From contig NW_026647182.1 of assembly GCF_950295315.1 (NCBI RefSeq), positions 62,001 to 126,000 on the forward strand: a DNA stretch of 64,000 nucleotides, in the 5' to 3' direction. This document shows, piece after piece, positions 1-11,340 of the stretch. Every line of letters begins with the position of its first letter. Positions within the stretch are counted from its first letter, which is position 1. Below the pieces are notes generated by a model that was not told the origin of the DNA, searched no databases, and worked only from the letters and a program-made list of their open reading frames with translations. The translations under genes and the position numbers were made by a program. Origin of the DNA: Erinaceus europaeus. Its lineage: Eukaryota; Chordata; Mammalia; Eulipotyphla; Erinaceidae.

Positions 1-700
1 CCTACCTGGACAAAGGCAGCATACAGACATCCAGGAAGGCAGGCAGGCATTCAGGCAGCTCTGGCCTGGGCTCCCTGGATCCCGGGCGCACCTCCACCTG
101 TCTTCTCTTGGCTGCCAGCCCTGAGGTCCCTCGTCGCTCAGCACTGTCTTCCCATCCTTCCGTCCCTCTGTGCCAGGGCCCAGGCGTCTGGGTGCTGTTG
201 CCTGACCTAGTGGCAGGGCAGTTGGGCTGCCCAGTGCCAGTGTGGCCAGCACAAATTGCCAGGGGCTAGGACATCACAGAGGGCTCCTGTGGTTGCTAGG
301 CCACGGGGACCCCGCCCATCCAGTTGACCAGCAGCCATGACCCCCACGCTGAACTTGACCTGAGGGGTGGTGGCCAGCCACCAGAGCCAGAGCCCCAGGC
401 CAAAGCAGGTGCTGGTCGGCCGGGCCAAGGGGCTATGGGCAGATTGGTGTGTGTCTGGGCATGGGGCTGGCATCTGACAGTCCAGGGCGGGGGACCAAGG
501 TCCGCCAGGCCCCTGTCCCACCATGTGCACTGACACACAGTCTTGCTGACTGACTGACAGTCCCCGCCCCAGAGATACCCACACCAAGTCCCTGGGTGCC
601 CTGAGCTGCCCCTGAGGGTTGCTGGGTGCCTGCCTGGACACATGCCTCCATAATGGAGGCCTCTATTAATCCCATTGTTTACTGACAGCTACCCTCCTGC

Positions 701-804
701 CCCTCATCCTCCTCCTCCTCCTCTTCTTCTTCCTACTCCTCTTCCTCCTCCTCCTCCTCCTACTCCTCCTCCTCCTCCACCCACTCCTCCTCTTCCTCAT
801 CCTC
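701..804 (+). repeat. (TCC)n/(CTT)n homopyrimidine tract, unit 1
   Basis: A run of TCC with a few TTC and TAC interruptions, repeated at the same phase in all A units (e.g. 4092-4193, 7478-7590, 10895-11007, 14289-14405, 17702-17815, 21103-21223) and in the solitary copy (48855-48978). B units have only a short, unexpanded version. The tract directly precedes the exon-like block and ends in TCCTCAG, so it also forms a strong polypyrimidine tract. Mirror-like homopyrimidine DNA of this kind can form triplex (H-DNA). Confidence 0.9.
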
Positions 805-806
805 AG

Positions 807-890
807 AGGGACTCACTCAGGGCCCTTGGCCTAGGCAAGCCAGGGCTGCTGCTCTGGCTGCTGCAGCTTCTATCCAGTGGGTGGGTGCAG
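807..890 (+). other. 84-nt exon-like block (unit 1; repeated in every unit)
   Basis: A block of exactly 84 nt after a pyrimidine tract and CAG. One frame is open and reads as 28 residues with a hydrophobic core (GLLLWLLQLLSSGWVQ), like a signal peptide but with no in-frame ATG. Copies: 807-890, 4196-4279, 7593-7676, 11010-11093, 14408-14491, 17818-17901 and 21226-21309 in A; 27574-27657 and 31671-31754 in B; 48981-49064 solitary. It is the best conserved stretch between A, B and the solitary copy. In A the donor is changed (CAGGAATCT, or TAATCT); in B it is CAGGTATCT. Whether it was ever an exon is inference. Confidence 0.45.
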
Positions 891-1608
891 GAATCTGTTC
901 CTGTCAGTCCCTGATTCCTGGGACCTTCCATGCCTCCAGCTGCACCCACTCTCTAGTCCAGAGCTCTCCTCAAGGATGCCCCCTTTCCCCTTGCCCTCTG
1001 TCCCCCAGCTCCCCAACTAACATCTACTGTGTGCCTCCCTGAGCTACTTTACTGCCACCCTGCTTCTGCCCTTCAGCCCTGAGGGCCCAGGGCCAGCCCA
1101 GCTGCCATCTCACCATCCAGCAGGGGTACCTACCCTAACCCCCTGCCACCACACCCACACACACAGCCCTGCACACACTCCTGGGCTCCCCTGCCTGCAG
1201 CCTGCCTCTCAAACAGTCTCCTTCTGCCCCCTAGCCCCCTTACAGCCTTTGCCACGGACCCCCACAGACACCTGGGCATGAGCAGCACAGACATGCAAAC
1301 AGCTCCCCTCACCCCCACTCCATTTGCTCCAAGGTTGTCAAGAGTCTTTTTTTCATGCTGTAGGGGAGGGGGTTGAGACAGTCCAATGTCCTGGGGAGCA
1401 AGAACTGCAAACAGTCCATCTACAATGTAACATTTGGGTCTCAGGTCGCCCAATCCCTAGTGCGCTGTGCAGACCTTTGACTGGCAAAAACACCCCATCT
1501 GAGTGTGAGATCTGGCTGGGCTAGTGGCTCTTTCTGTGGACTAAGAGACAGACAGACAGAGTTTTCAGGTTCAAAACCTATACTTCCCAGAAGATGGTCA
1601 TTCACTTC

Positions 1609-1611
<3 letters not shown>

Positions 1612-1641
<30 letters not shown>
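1612..1641 (+). repeat. Poly-A tract, unit 1
   Basis: Thirty A after TTCACTTCGGT. Counterparts: 5001-5024 (24), 8398-8423 (26), 11815-11838 (24), 15213-15230 (18), 18623-18647 (25), broken in unit 7, 28386-28413 (28), 32479-32502 (24), and 49788-49800 (13, solitary). It probably marks the 3' end of an old retroposed sequence, but I cannot identify the body upstream. Confidence 0.85.
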
Positions 1642-1644
<3 letters not shown>

Positions 1645-1936
1645 TTTTTATTTTTTTCCCCCTGCCTGGGTCACCTGTCTGCTGTCTTTTTCAAAGTGAA
1701 AAAAGGGAAAAATCTTTTTTGGAGGGAAAAGGACCAAAATGCAGGCAGGTGGACTCCGTTGAGGGTGGATGGGGAGTTGCTCCTGCCCTGGCACTAGAAC
1801 CCCAGCTGCTGGTCCAGGTCCTCTCTGATAACAGAGATCTCCGTGTGTCGTGTCATGACACTGTCTCCAGGACTGACCGTCACGATAATGAGGATTCAAA
1901 ACGAGGCAGGTGATACTGCCTTCAAAAGTAAATCCA

Positions 1937-2294
1937 GGGAGGTTTGGCGGTATGTCAGAGGGTTAAGGGCTTGTGGCGCTCACGAATAGAGGGGACAGGT
2001 GGAAGGATTTGGGGTCTGGCCCCCAGACCGCCACCTGCAGGGGAGTCGCTTTACAGGGGGTGAAGCAGGTCTTTAGGAGCTCTATCTTTCTCTCCCACCC
2101 TGTATTTCCTCTGCTCTCTCCTTTTGTGTCTGTGAGATGCAAGGTCAGTAACAACAACAACAACAACAACAATAACCACCACAGTGACCAAGCAACAAGG
2201 GCAGCGAAAGGGGAACAAATGGAGTGCAGGAGCTGTGGATTATTCGTGGCACAGGCACTCAGCTGTGGCAATAACCCCTTGAGGAAATAAATCC
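1937..2294 (+). mobile_element. SINE-I, tRNA-derived hedgehog-type SINE (unit 1)
   Basis: This follows the hedgehog SINE pattern as I recall it: a tRNA-like head (GGAGGTTTGGCGGTATGTCA, then GGGTTAAGG), the core CCACCTGCAGGGGAGTCGCT, GGTGAAGCAGGTCT, a CT-rich body (CTATCTTTCTCTCCC), an (AAC)n stretch, CAACAAGGGCAGCGAAAGG and a terminal AATAAAT. Because it is part of the unit it was amplified with it: 5321-5684, 8719-9082, 12136-12499, 15527-15890, 18944-19308, 22355-22715, and 50100-50466 in the solitary copy. It is diverged and surely inactive. Confidence 0.8.
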
Positions 2295-2448
2295 ATATAG
2301 GAAGAAGTAATACAGGTAACAGAGACGTATATGTCCCTGTGTGTTTCCACTGAGTTAATGTAAATGCACTTTAATTTACTTCTTCATTTATTTATTACCT
2401 TGCCACGAGAATTTCTTTTCATTGCTAAAAAAAAAGTGTCCCATCAAG

Positions 2449-2690
2449 GGTACCAGGTGGTGCCACACCCAGTTAAGCACTCATGTTACAATGCAGGAGG
2501 ACTGGGCTTCAACACCCTGGTTCCCACCTGCCAGGGGAAATCTTTACAAGTGGTGCGGAAGTGCTGCAGGTGTCTCTCTCTGTGTCTCAAACTCTCTCTA
2601 CCTCCCTTCCCTCTCAATTGCTGTCTGTTTATTCCAGTGAATAATCAAGAAAATGGAAAGTAAAAAAAGAAAAAGGAAAAGGAAATATTC
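2449..2690 (+). mobile_element. SINE-II, second tRNA-derived hedgehog-type SINE (unit 1)
   Basis: The tRNA-like head CAGGTGGTGCCACACCCAGT TAAGCACTC with ATGTTACAATGCAGGAGGAC is followed by a degenerate B box (GGGCTTCAACACC), CCCACCTGCCAGGGGAAATC, TTTACAAGTGGTG, a CT-rich body and an A-rich tail. This matches the other common hedgehog SINE as I recall it. Copies in other units: 5839-6078, 9237-9476, 12654-12890, 16045-16283, 19462-19700, 22869-23107, 50607-50840. Internal promoter boxes are mutated. Confidence 0.8.
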
Positions 2691-2948
2691 CACGACTTCA
2701 AATGGGCTACTCAGGACAATGCTTTCCTTGTTAAGATCCTCACAGCATTCCATATGCAGAAAGGCAAAGACGACATGTATTTTTAAACCCTGTTTTTATA
2801 TTTATTTATTTATTTATTTAGGTGCTTATTCATATTTGTTATTGATGAATTAATGTTTTACATTTGACATTGACTAAGGATCTGACACCAGCGGTCTCCA
2901 GTACTCCTATATGGTACTCTGGCTCTACAAAAACGATCCATTGACCTG

Positions 2949-3020
2949 TCCATCCATCCATCCATCCACCCATACATCTATCCATCCATCCATCCATCCA
3001 TCCATCCATCCATCCATCCA
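2949..3020 (+). repeat. (CCAT)n microsatellite, unit 1
   Basis: Tandem CCAT in two runs separated by CACCCATACATCTA. It is present at the same phase in every unit, with copy number differing between units; units 3 and 5 are longest (about 9738-9825 and 16546-16633). Counterparts in B at about 26357-26430 and 30420-30483 contain CCTT variants. In the solitary copy it is at about 51107-51180. It creates spurious WMDG/IHPS repeat reading frames. Confidence 0.9.
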
Positions 3021-3392
3021 CCAGTCAACCAAGCTAAGTACAAAAGGAGATCTCTCCTTGAATGGTGAGGAGAAACAACGATGCATAGGTAGGTTGCAAA
3101 GGGGCCAGTTTGGCTGAATAGGGCAGAGGGGCTGAACCAGGGAATGTGTTGGGGCGTGTGGGTTTGGGTGGGGTGAGCCAGAGACCCTGTGAGCTGGGTC
3201 ACATTAGGGGCAGGTAGGGGGTGGAAGGGGTTGCGAACAGCTGTTACTGGAGAACCATCACAAGTGCTGGAGCTGGTGAGCAGGGCACCTGGAAGAGAGG
3301 ACAGACAAAGGAGAGAAGCAAAGTGCAGAGGAGAGGAGAGGGGAGAAGATGGTGAGGACAGGAGAGGACAGGATTGGAGGGGACCTGAGAAA

Positions 3393-6300
3393 CCTACCTG
3401 GACAAAGGCAGCATACAGACATCCAGGAAGGCAGGCAGGCATGCAGGCAGCTCTGGCCTGGGCTCCCTGGATCCCGGGCGCACCTCCACCTGTCTTCTCT
3501 TGGCTGCCAGCCCTGAGGTCCCTCGTCGCTCAGCACTGTCTTCCCATTCTTCCGTCCCTCTGTGCCAGGGCCCAGGCATCTGGGCGCTGTTGCCTGACCT
3601 AGTGGCAGGGCAGTTGGGCTGCACAGTGCCAGTGTGGCCAGCACAAATTGCCAGGGGCTAGGACATCACAGAGGGCTCCTGTGGTTGCTAGGCCACGGGG
3701 ACCCCGCCCATCCAGTTGACCAGCAGCCATGACCCCCACGCTGAACTTGACCTGAGGGGTGGTGGCCAGCCACCAGAGCCAGAGCCCCAGGCCAAAGCAG
3801 GTGCTGGTCGGCCGGGCCAAGGGGCTATGGGCAGATTGGTGTGTGTCTGGGCATGGGGCTGGCATCTGACAGTCCAGGGCGGGGGACCAAGGTCCGCCAG
3901 GCCCCTGTCCCACCATGTGCACTGACACACAGTCTTGCTGACTGACTGACAGTCCCCGCCCCAGAGATACCCACACCAAGTCCCTGGGTGCCCTGAGCTG
4001 CCCCTGAGGGTTGCTGGGTGCCTGCCTGGACACATGCCTCCATAATGGAGGCCTCTATTAATCCCATTGTTTACTGACAGCTACCCTCCTGCCCCTCCTC
4101 CTCCTCCTCCTCCTCTTCTTCTTCCTACTCCTCTTCCTCCTCCTCCTCCTCCTACTCCTCCTCCTCCACCCCCTCCTCCTCTTCCTCATCCTCAGAGGGA
4201 CTCACTCAGGGCCCTTGGCCTAGGCAAGCCAGGGCTGCTGCTCTGGCTGCTGCAGCTTCTATCCAGTGGGTGGGTGCAGTAATCTGTTCCTGTCAGTCCC
4301 TGATTCCTGGGACCTTCCATGCCTCCAGCTGCACCCACTCTCTAGTCCAGAGATCTCCTCAAGGATGCCCCCTTTCCCCTTGCCCTCTGTCCCCCAGCTC
4401 CTCAACTAACATCTACTGTGTGCCTCCCTGAGCTACTTTACTGCCACCCTGCTTCTGCCCTTCAGCCCTGAGGGTCCAGGGCCAGCCCAGCTGCCATCTC
4501 ACCATCCAGCAGGGGTACCTACCCTAACCCCCTGCCACCACACCCACACACACAGCCCTGCACACACTCCTGGGCTCCCCTGCCTGCAGCCTGCCTCTCA
4601 AACAGTCTCCTTCTGCCCCCTAGCCCCCTTACAGCCTTTGCCACGGACCCCCACAGACACCTGGGCATGAGCAGCACAGACATGCAAACAGCTCCCCTCA
4701 CCCCCACTCCATTTGCTCCAAGGTTGTCAAGAGTCTTTTTTTCATGCTGTAGGGGAGGGAGTTGAGACAGTCCAATGTCCTGGGGAGCAAGAACTGCAAA
4801 CAGTCCATCTACAATGTAACATTTGGGTCTCAGGTCGCCCAATCCCTAGTGCGCTGTGCAGACCTTTGACTGGCAAAAACACCCCATCTGAGTGTGAGAT
4901 CTGGCTGGGCTAGTGGCTCTTTCTGTGGACTAAGAGACAGACAGACAGAGTTTTCAGGTTCAAAACCTATACTTCCCAGAAGATGGTCATTCACTTAGGT
5001 AAAAAAAAAAAAAAAAAAAAAAAAGGCTTTTTATTTTTTTTCCCCCTGCCTGGGTCACCTGTCTGCTGTCTTTTTCAAAGTGAAAAAAGGGAAAAATCTT
5101 TTTTGGAGGGAAAAGGACCAAAATGCAGGCAGGTGGACTCCGTTGAGGGTGGATGGGGAGTTGCTCCTGCCCTGGCACTAGAACCCCAGCTGCTGGTCCA
5201 GGTCCTCTCTGATAACAGAGATCTCCGTGTGTCCTGTCATGACACTGTCTCCAGGACTGACCGTCACGATAATGAGGATTCAAAAGGAGGCAGGTGATAC
5301 TGCCTTCAAAAGTAAATCCAGGGAGGTTTGGCGGTATGTCAGAGGGTTAAGGGCTTGTGGCGCTCACGAATAGAGGGGACAGGTGGAAGGATTTGGGGTC
5401 TGGCCCCCAGACCGCCACCTGCAGGGGAGTCGCTTTACAGGGGGTGAAGCAGGTCTTTAGGAGCTCTATCTTTCTCTCCCACCCCGTATTTCCTCTTTTC
5501 TCTCCTTTTGTGTCTGTCAGATGCAAGGTCAGTAACAACAACAACAACAACAACAACAACAATAACCACCACAGTGACCAAGCAACAAGGGCAGCGAAAG
5601 GGGAACAAATGGAGTGCAGGAGCTGTGGATTATTCGTGGCACAGGCACTCAGCTGTGGCAATAACCCCTTGAGGCAATAAATCCATATAGGAAGAAGTAA
5701 TACAGGTAACAGAGATGTATATGTCCCTTTGTGTTTCCACTGAGTTAATGTAAATGCACTTTAATTTACTTCTTCATTTATTTATTACCTTGCCACGAGA
5801 ATTTATTTTCATTGCTAAAAAAAAAGTGTCCCATCAAGGGTACCAGGTGGTGCCACACCCAGTTAAGCACTCATGTTACAATGCAGGAGGACTGGGCTTC
5901 AACACCCTGGTTCCCACCTGCCAGGGGAAATCTTTACAAGTGGTGTGGAAGTGCTGCAGGTGTCTCTCTCTGTGTCTCAAACTCTCTCTACCTCCCTTCC
6001 CTCTCAATTGCTGTCTGTTTATTCCAGTGAATAATCAAGAAAATGGAAAGTAAAAAAAGAAAAAGGAAAAGGAAATATTCCACGACTTCAAATGGGCTAC
6101 TCAGGACAATGCTTTCCTTGTTAAGATCCTCACAGCATTCCATATGCAGAAAGGCAAAGACGCCATGTATTTTTAAACCCTGTTTTTATATTTATTTATT
6201 TATTTATTTAGGTGCTTATTCATTTTTGTTATTGATGAATTAATGTTTTACATTTGACATTGACTAAGGATCTGACACCAGCGGTCTCCCGTACTCCTAT

Positions 6301-6774
6301 ATGGTACTCTGCCTCTACAAAACCGATCCATTGACCTGTCCATCCATCCATCCATCCACCCATACATCTATCCATCCATCCATCCATCCATCCATCCATC
6401 CACCAGTCAACCAAGCTAAGTACAAAAGGAGATCTCTCCTTGAATGGTGAGGAGAAACAACGATGCATAGGTAGGTTGCAAAGGGGCCAGTTTGGCTGAA
6501 TAGGGCAGAGGGGCTGAACCAGGGAATGTGTTGGGGCGTGTGGGTTTGGGTGGGGTGAGCCAGAGACCCTGTGAACTGGGTCACATTAGGGGCAGGTAGG
6601 GGGTGGAAGGGGTTGCGAACAGCTGTTACTGGAGAACCATCACAAGTGCTGGAGCTGGTGAGCAGGGCACCTGGAAGAGAGGACAGACAAAGGAGAGAAG
6701 CAAAGTGCGGAGGAGAGGAGAGGGGAGAAGATGGTGAGGACAGGAGAGGACAGGATTGGAGGGGACCTGAGAAA
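3393..6774 (+). repeat. A unit 2 (3382 bp)
   Basis: Landmarks: exon-like block 4196-4279 (followed by TAATCT instead of a GT donor); poly-A 5001-5024; SINE-I 5321-5684; SINE-II 5839-6078. From about 4.5-5.0 kb onward it matches unit 4 at a spacing of 6815 bp, so it contains the left end of the first higher-order block. It carries the derived variants GTGTCCTGTCATG and CAAAAGGAGG, shared only with units 3, 4 and 5. Confidence 0.95.
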
Positions 6775-9700
6775 CCTACCTGGACAAAGGCAGCATACAG
6801 ACATCCAGGAAGGCAGGCAGGCATGCAGGCAGCTCTGGCCTGGGCTCCCTGGATCCCGGGCGCACCTCCACCTGTCTTCTCTTGGCTGCCAGCCCTGAGG
6901 TCCCTCGTCGGTCAGCACTGTCTTCCCATCCTTCCGTCCCTCTGTGCCAGGGCCCAGGCGTCTGGGCGCTGTTGCCTGACCTAGTGGCAGGGCAGTTGGG
7001 CTGCACAGTGCCAGTGTGGCCAGCACAAATTGCCAGGGGCTAGGACATCACAGAGGGCTCCTGTGGTTGCTAGGCCACGGGGACCCCGCCCATCCAGTTG
7101 ACCAGCAGCCATGACCCCCACGCTGAACTTGAGCTGAGGGGTGGTGGCCAGCCACCAGAGCCAGAGCCCCAGGCCAAAGCAGGTGCTGGTCGGCCGGGCC
7201 AAGGGGCTATGGGCAGATTGGTGTGTGTCTGGGCATGGGGCTGGCATCTGACAGTCCAGGGCGGGGGACCAAGTTCCGCCAGGCCCCTGTCCCACCATGT
7301 GCACTGACACACAGTCTTGCTGACTGACTGACAGTCCCCGCCCCAGAGATACCCACACCAAGTCCCTGGGTGCCCTGAGCTGCCCCTGAGGGTTGCTGGG
7401 TGCCTGCCTGGACACATGCCTCCATAATGGAGGCCTCTATTAATCCCATTGTTTACTGACAGCTACCCTCATGCCCCTCCTCCTCCTCCTCCTCCTCCTC
7501 TTCTTCTTCCTACTCCTCTTCCTCCTCCTCCTCCTCCTCCTCCTCCTACTCCTCCTCCTCCTCCAGCCCCTCCTCCTCTTCCTCATCCTCAGAGGGACTC
7601 ACTCAGGGCCCTTGGCCTAGGCAAGCCAGGGCTGCTGCTCTGGCTGCTGCAGCTTCTATCCAGTGGTGGGGTGTAGTAATCTGTTCCTGTCAGTCCCTGA
7701 TTCCTGGGACCTTCCATGCCTCCAGCTGCACCCACTCTCTAGTCCAGAGCTCTCCTCAAGGATGCCCCCTTTCCCCTTGCCCTCTGTCCCCCAGCTCCCC
7801 AACTAACATCTACTGTGTGCCTCCCTGAGCTATTTTACTGCCACCCTGCTTCTGCCCTTCAGCCCTGAGGGCCCAGGGCCAGCCCAGCTGCCATCTCACC
7901 ATCCAGCAGGGGTACCTACCCTAACCCCCTGCCACCACACCCACACACACAGCCCTGCACACACTCCTGGGCTCCCCTGCCTGCAGCCTGCCTCTCAAAC
8001 AGTCTCCTTCTGCCCCCTAGCCCCCTTACAGCCTTTGCCACGGACCCCCACAGACACCTGGGCATGAGCAGCACAGACATGCAAACAGCTCCCCTCACCC
8101 CCACTCCATTTGCTCCAAGGTTGTCAAGAGTCTTTTTTTCATGCTGTAGGGGAGGGAGTTGAGACAGTCCAATGTCCTGGGGAGCAAGAACTGCAAACAG
8201 TCCATCTACAATGTAACATTTGGGTCTCAGGTCGCCCAATCCCTAGTGCGCTGTGCAGACCTTTGACTGGCAAAAACACCCCATCTGAGTGTGAGATCTG
8301 GCTGGGCTAGTGGCTCTTTCTGTGGACTAAGAGACAGACAGACAGAGTTTTCAGGTTCAAAACCTATACTTCCCAGAAGATGGTCATTCACTTCGGTAAA
8401 AAAAAAAAAAAAAAAAAAAAAAAGGCTTTTTATTTTTTTCCCCCTGCCTGGGTCACCTGTCTGCTGTCTTTTTCAAAGTGAAAAAAGGGAAAAATCTTTT
8501 TTGGAGGGAAAAGGACCAAAATGCAGGCAGGTGGACTCCGTTGACGGTGGATGGGGAGTTGCTCCTGCCCTGGCACTAGAACCCCAGCTGCTGGTCCAGG
8601 TCCTCTCTGATAACAGAGATCTCCGTGTGTCCTGTCATGACACTGTCTCCAGGACTGACCGTCACGATAATGAGGATTCAAAAGGAGGCAGGTGATACTG
8701 CCTTCAAAAGTAAATCCAGGGAGGTTTGGCGGTATGTCAGAGGGTTAAGGGCTTGTGGCGCACACGAATAGAGGGGACAGGTGGAAGGATTTGGGGTCTG
8801 GCCCCCAGACCGCCACCTGCAGGGGAGTCGCTTTACAGGGGGTGAAGCAGGTCTTTAGGAGCTCTATCTTTCTCTCCCACCCTGTATTTCCTCTTCTCTC
8901 TCCTTTTGTGTCTGTCAGATGCAAGGTCAGTAACAACAACAACAACAACAACAACAACAATAACCACCACAGTGACCAAGCAACAAGGGCAGCGAAAGGG
9001 GAACAAATGGAGTGCAGGAGCTGTGGATTATTCGTGGCACAGGCACTCAGCTGTGGCAATAACACCTTGAGGCAATAAATCCATATAGGAAGAAGTAATA
9101 CAGGTAACAGAGACGTATATGTCCCTGTGTGTTTCCACTGAGTTAATGTAAATGCACTTTAATTTACTTCTTCATTTATTTATTACCTTGCCAGGAGAAT
9201 TTCTTTTCATTGCTAAAAAAAAAGTGTCCCATCAAGGGTACCAGGTGGTGCCACACCCAGTTAAGCACTCATGTTACAATGCAGGAGGACTGGGCTTCAA
9301 CACCCTGGTTCCCACCTGCCAGGGGAAATCTTTACAAGTGGTGCGGAAGTGCTGCAGGTGTCTCTCTCTGTGTCTCAAACTCTCTCTACCTCCCTTCCCT
9401 CTCAATTGCTGTCTGTTTATTCCAGTGAATAATCAAGAAAATGGAAAGTAAAAAAAGAAAAAGGAAAAGGAAATATTCCACGACTTCAAATGGGCTACTC
9501 AGGACAATGCTTTCCTTGTTAAGATCCTCACAGCATTCCATATGCAGAAAGGCAAAGACGCCATGTATTTTTAAACCCTGTTTTTATATTTATTTATTTA
9601 TTTATTTAGGTGCTTATTCATTTTTGTTATTGATGAATTAATGTTTTACATTTGACATTGACTAAGGATCTGACACCAGCGGTCTCCAGTACTCCTATAT

Positions 9701-11340
9701 GGTACTCTGCCTCTACAAAACCGATCCATTGACCTGTCCATCCATCCATCCATCCACCCATACATCTATCCATCCATCCATCCATCCATCCATCCATCCA
9801 TCCATCCATCCATCCATCCATCCACCAGTCAACCAAGGTAAGTACAAAAGGAGATCTCTCCTTGAATGGTGAGGAGAAACAACGATGCATAGGTAGGTTG
9901 CAAAGGCCCAGTTTGGCTGAATAGGGCAGAGGGGCTGAACCAGGGAATGTGTTGGGGCGTGTGGGTTTGGGTGGGGTGAGTCAGAGACCCTGTGAACTGG
10001 GTCACATTAGGGGCAGGTAGGGGGTGGAAGGGGTTGCGAACAGCTGTTACTGGAGAACCATCACAAGTGCTGGAGCTGGTGAGCAGGGCACCTGGAAGAG
10101 AGGACAGACAAAGGAGAGAAGCAAAGTGCGGAGGAGAGGAGAGGGGAGAAGATGGTGAGGACAGGAGAGGACAGGATTGGAGGGGACCTGAGAAACCTAC
10201 CTGGACAAAGGCAGCATACAGACATCCAGGAAGGCAGGCAGGCATGCAGGCAGCTCTGGCCTGGGCTCCCTGGATCCCGGGCGCACCTCCACCTGTCTTC
10301 TCTTGGCTGCCAGCCCTGAGGTCCCTCGTTGGTCAACACTGTCTTCCCATCCTTCCGTCCCTCTGTGCCAGGGCCAGGCGTCTGGGTGCTGTTGCCTGAC
10401 CTAGTGGCAGGGCAGTTGGGCTGCACAGTGCCAGTGTGGCCAGCACAAATTGCCAGGGGCTAGGACATCACAGAGGGCTCCTGTGGTTGCTAGGCCACGG
10501 GGACCCCGCCCATCCAGTTGACCAGCAGCCATGACCCCCACGCTGAACTTGACCTGAGGGGTGGTGGCCAGCCACCAGAGCCAGAGCCCCAGGCCAAAGC
10601 AGGTGCTGGTCGGCCGGGCCAAGGGGCTATGGGCAGATTGGTGTGTGTCTGGGCATGGGGCTGGCATCTGACAGTCCAGGGCGGGGGACCAAGGTCCGCC
10701 AGGCCCCTGTCCCACCATGTGCACTGACACACAGTCTTGCTGACTGACTGACAGTCCCCGCCCCAGAGATACCCACACCAAGTCCCTGGGTGCCCTGAGC
10801 TGCCCCTGAGGGTTGCTGGGTGCCTGCCTGGACACATGCCTCCATAATGGAGGCCTCTATTAATCCCATTGTTTACTGACAGCTACCCTCCTGCCCCTCC
10901 TCCTCCTCCTCCTCCTCTTCTTCTTCCTACTCCTCTTCCTCCTCCTCCTCCTCCTCCTCCTCCTACTCCTCCTCCTCCTCCACCCCCTCCTCCTCTTCCT
11001 CATCCTCAGAGGGACTCACTCAGGGCCCTTGGCCTAGGCAAGCCAGGGCTGCTGCTCTGGCTGCTGCAGCTTCTATCCAGTGGGTGGGTGCAGGAATCTG
11101 TTCCTGTCAGTCCCTGATTCCTGGGACCTTCCATGCCTCCAGCTGCACCCACTCTCTAGTCCAGAGCTCTCCTCAAGGATGCCCCCTTTCCCCTTGCCCT
11201 CTGTCCCCCAGCTCCCCAACTAACATCTACTGTGTGCCTCCCTGAGCTACTTTACTGCCACCCTGCTTCTGCCCTTCAGCCCAGAGGGCCCAGGGCCAGC
11301 CCAGCTGCCATCTCACCATCCAGCAGGGGTACCTATCCTA
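4530..11340 (+). repeat. Higher-order repeat block I (dimer, ~6.81 kb)
   Basis: Block I runs from unit 2 through unit 3 into unit 4 and is repeated as block II at a spacing of 6808-6815 bp. Its left edge lies between ~4525 and ~4998. There, private variants of unit 4 (CCCAGAGGG, CCTATCCTAACC) stop being absent from unit 2, and shared variants (CACTTAGGT) begin. Differences from block II that I noted are few: 5498 T/12313 C, 6290 C/13105 A, 7471 A/14286 C, one extra A near 11906, and poly-A length. Confidence 0.85.
6775..10195 (+). repeat. A unit 3 (3421 bp)
   Basis: Landmarks: exon-like block 7593-7676 with the variant end GGTGGGGTGTAG; poly-A 8398-8423 (26 A); SINE-I 8719-9082; SINE-II 9237-9476. 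The (CCAT)n run is longer than in unit 2. It is nearly identical to unit 5, 6815 bp downstream. Shared private variants include AACTTGAGCTGAGG near 7126 and the TAG-ending exon-like block. Confidence 0.95.

Larger units (their letters stand above)
1..3392 (+). repeat. A unit 1 (3392 bp)
   Basis: Reference unit for the phases used here. Landmarks: (TCC)n 701-804; exon-like block 807-890; poly-A 1612-1641 (30 A); SINE-I 1937-2294 with (AAC)n about 2150-2172; SINE-II 2449-2690; (ATTT)n about 2801-2820; (CCAT)n about 2949-3020; GGAGA-rich 3329-3385. It carries the variants GTGTCGTGTCATG and CAAAACGAGG. Units 6, 7 and the solitary copy at 48.7 kb share these, so I take them as ancestral. Confidence 0.95.

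Noticed and set aside
675..914. Proline-rich frame over the (TCC)n tract
   Set aside because: Low-complexity microsatellite translation with no ATG start. Only the 84-nt part after the tract is of interest.
2941..3020. CRISPR-like direct repeats
   Set aside because: Tetranucleotide microsatellite with no spacers, in a mammalian genome.
2839..3021. WMDG repeat protein / IHPS repeat protein
   Set aside because: Direct translation of the (CCAT)n microsatellite.
3599..4033. 144-codon minus-strand frame present in all eight A copies
   Set aside because: It is kept only because the units are ~99% identical. In the solitary unit (an extra T near 51923) and in B (an insertion near 27150) the frame is broken, so no selection is visible.
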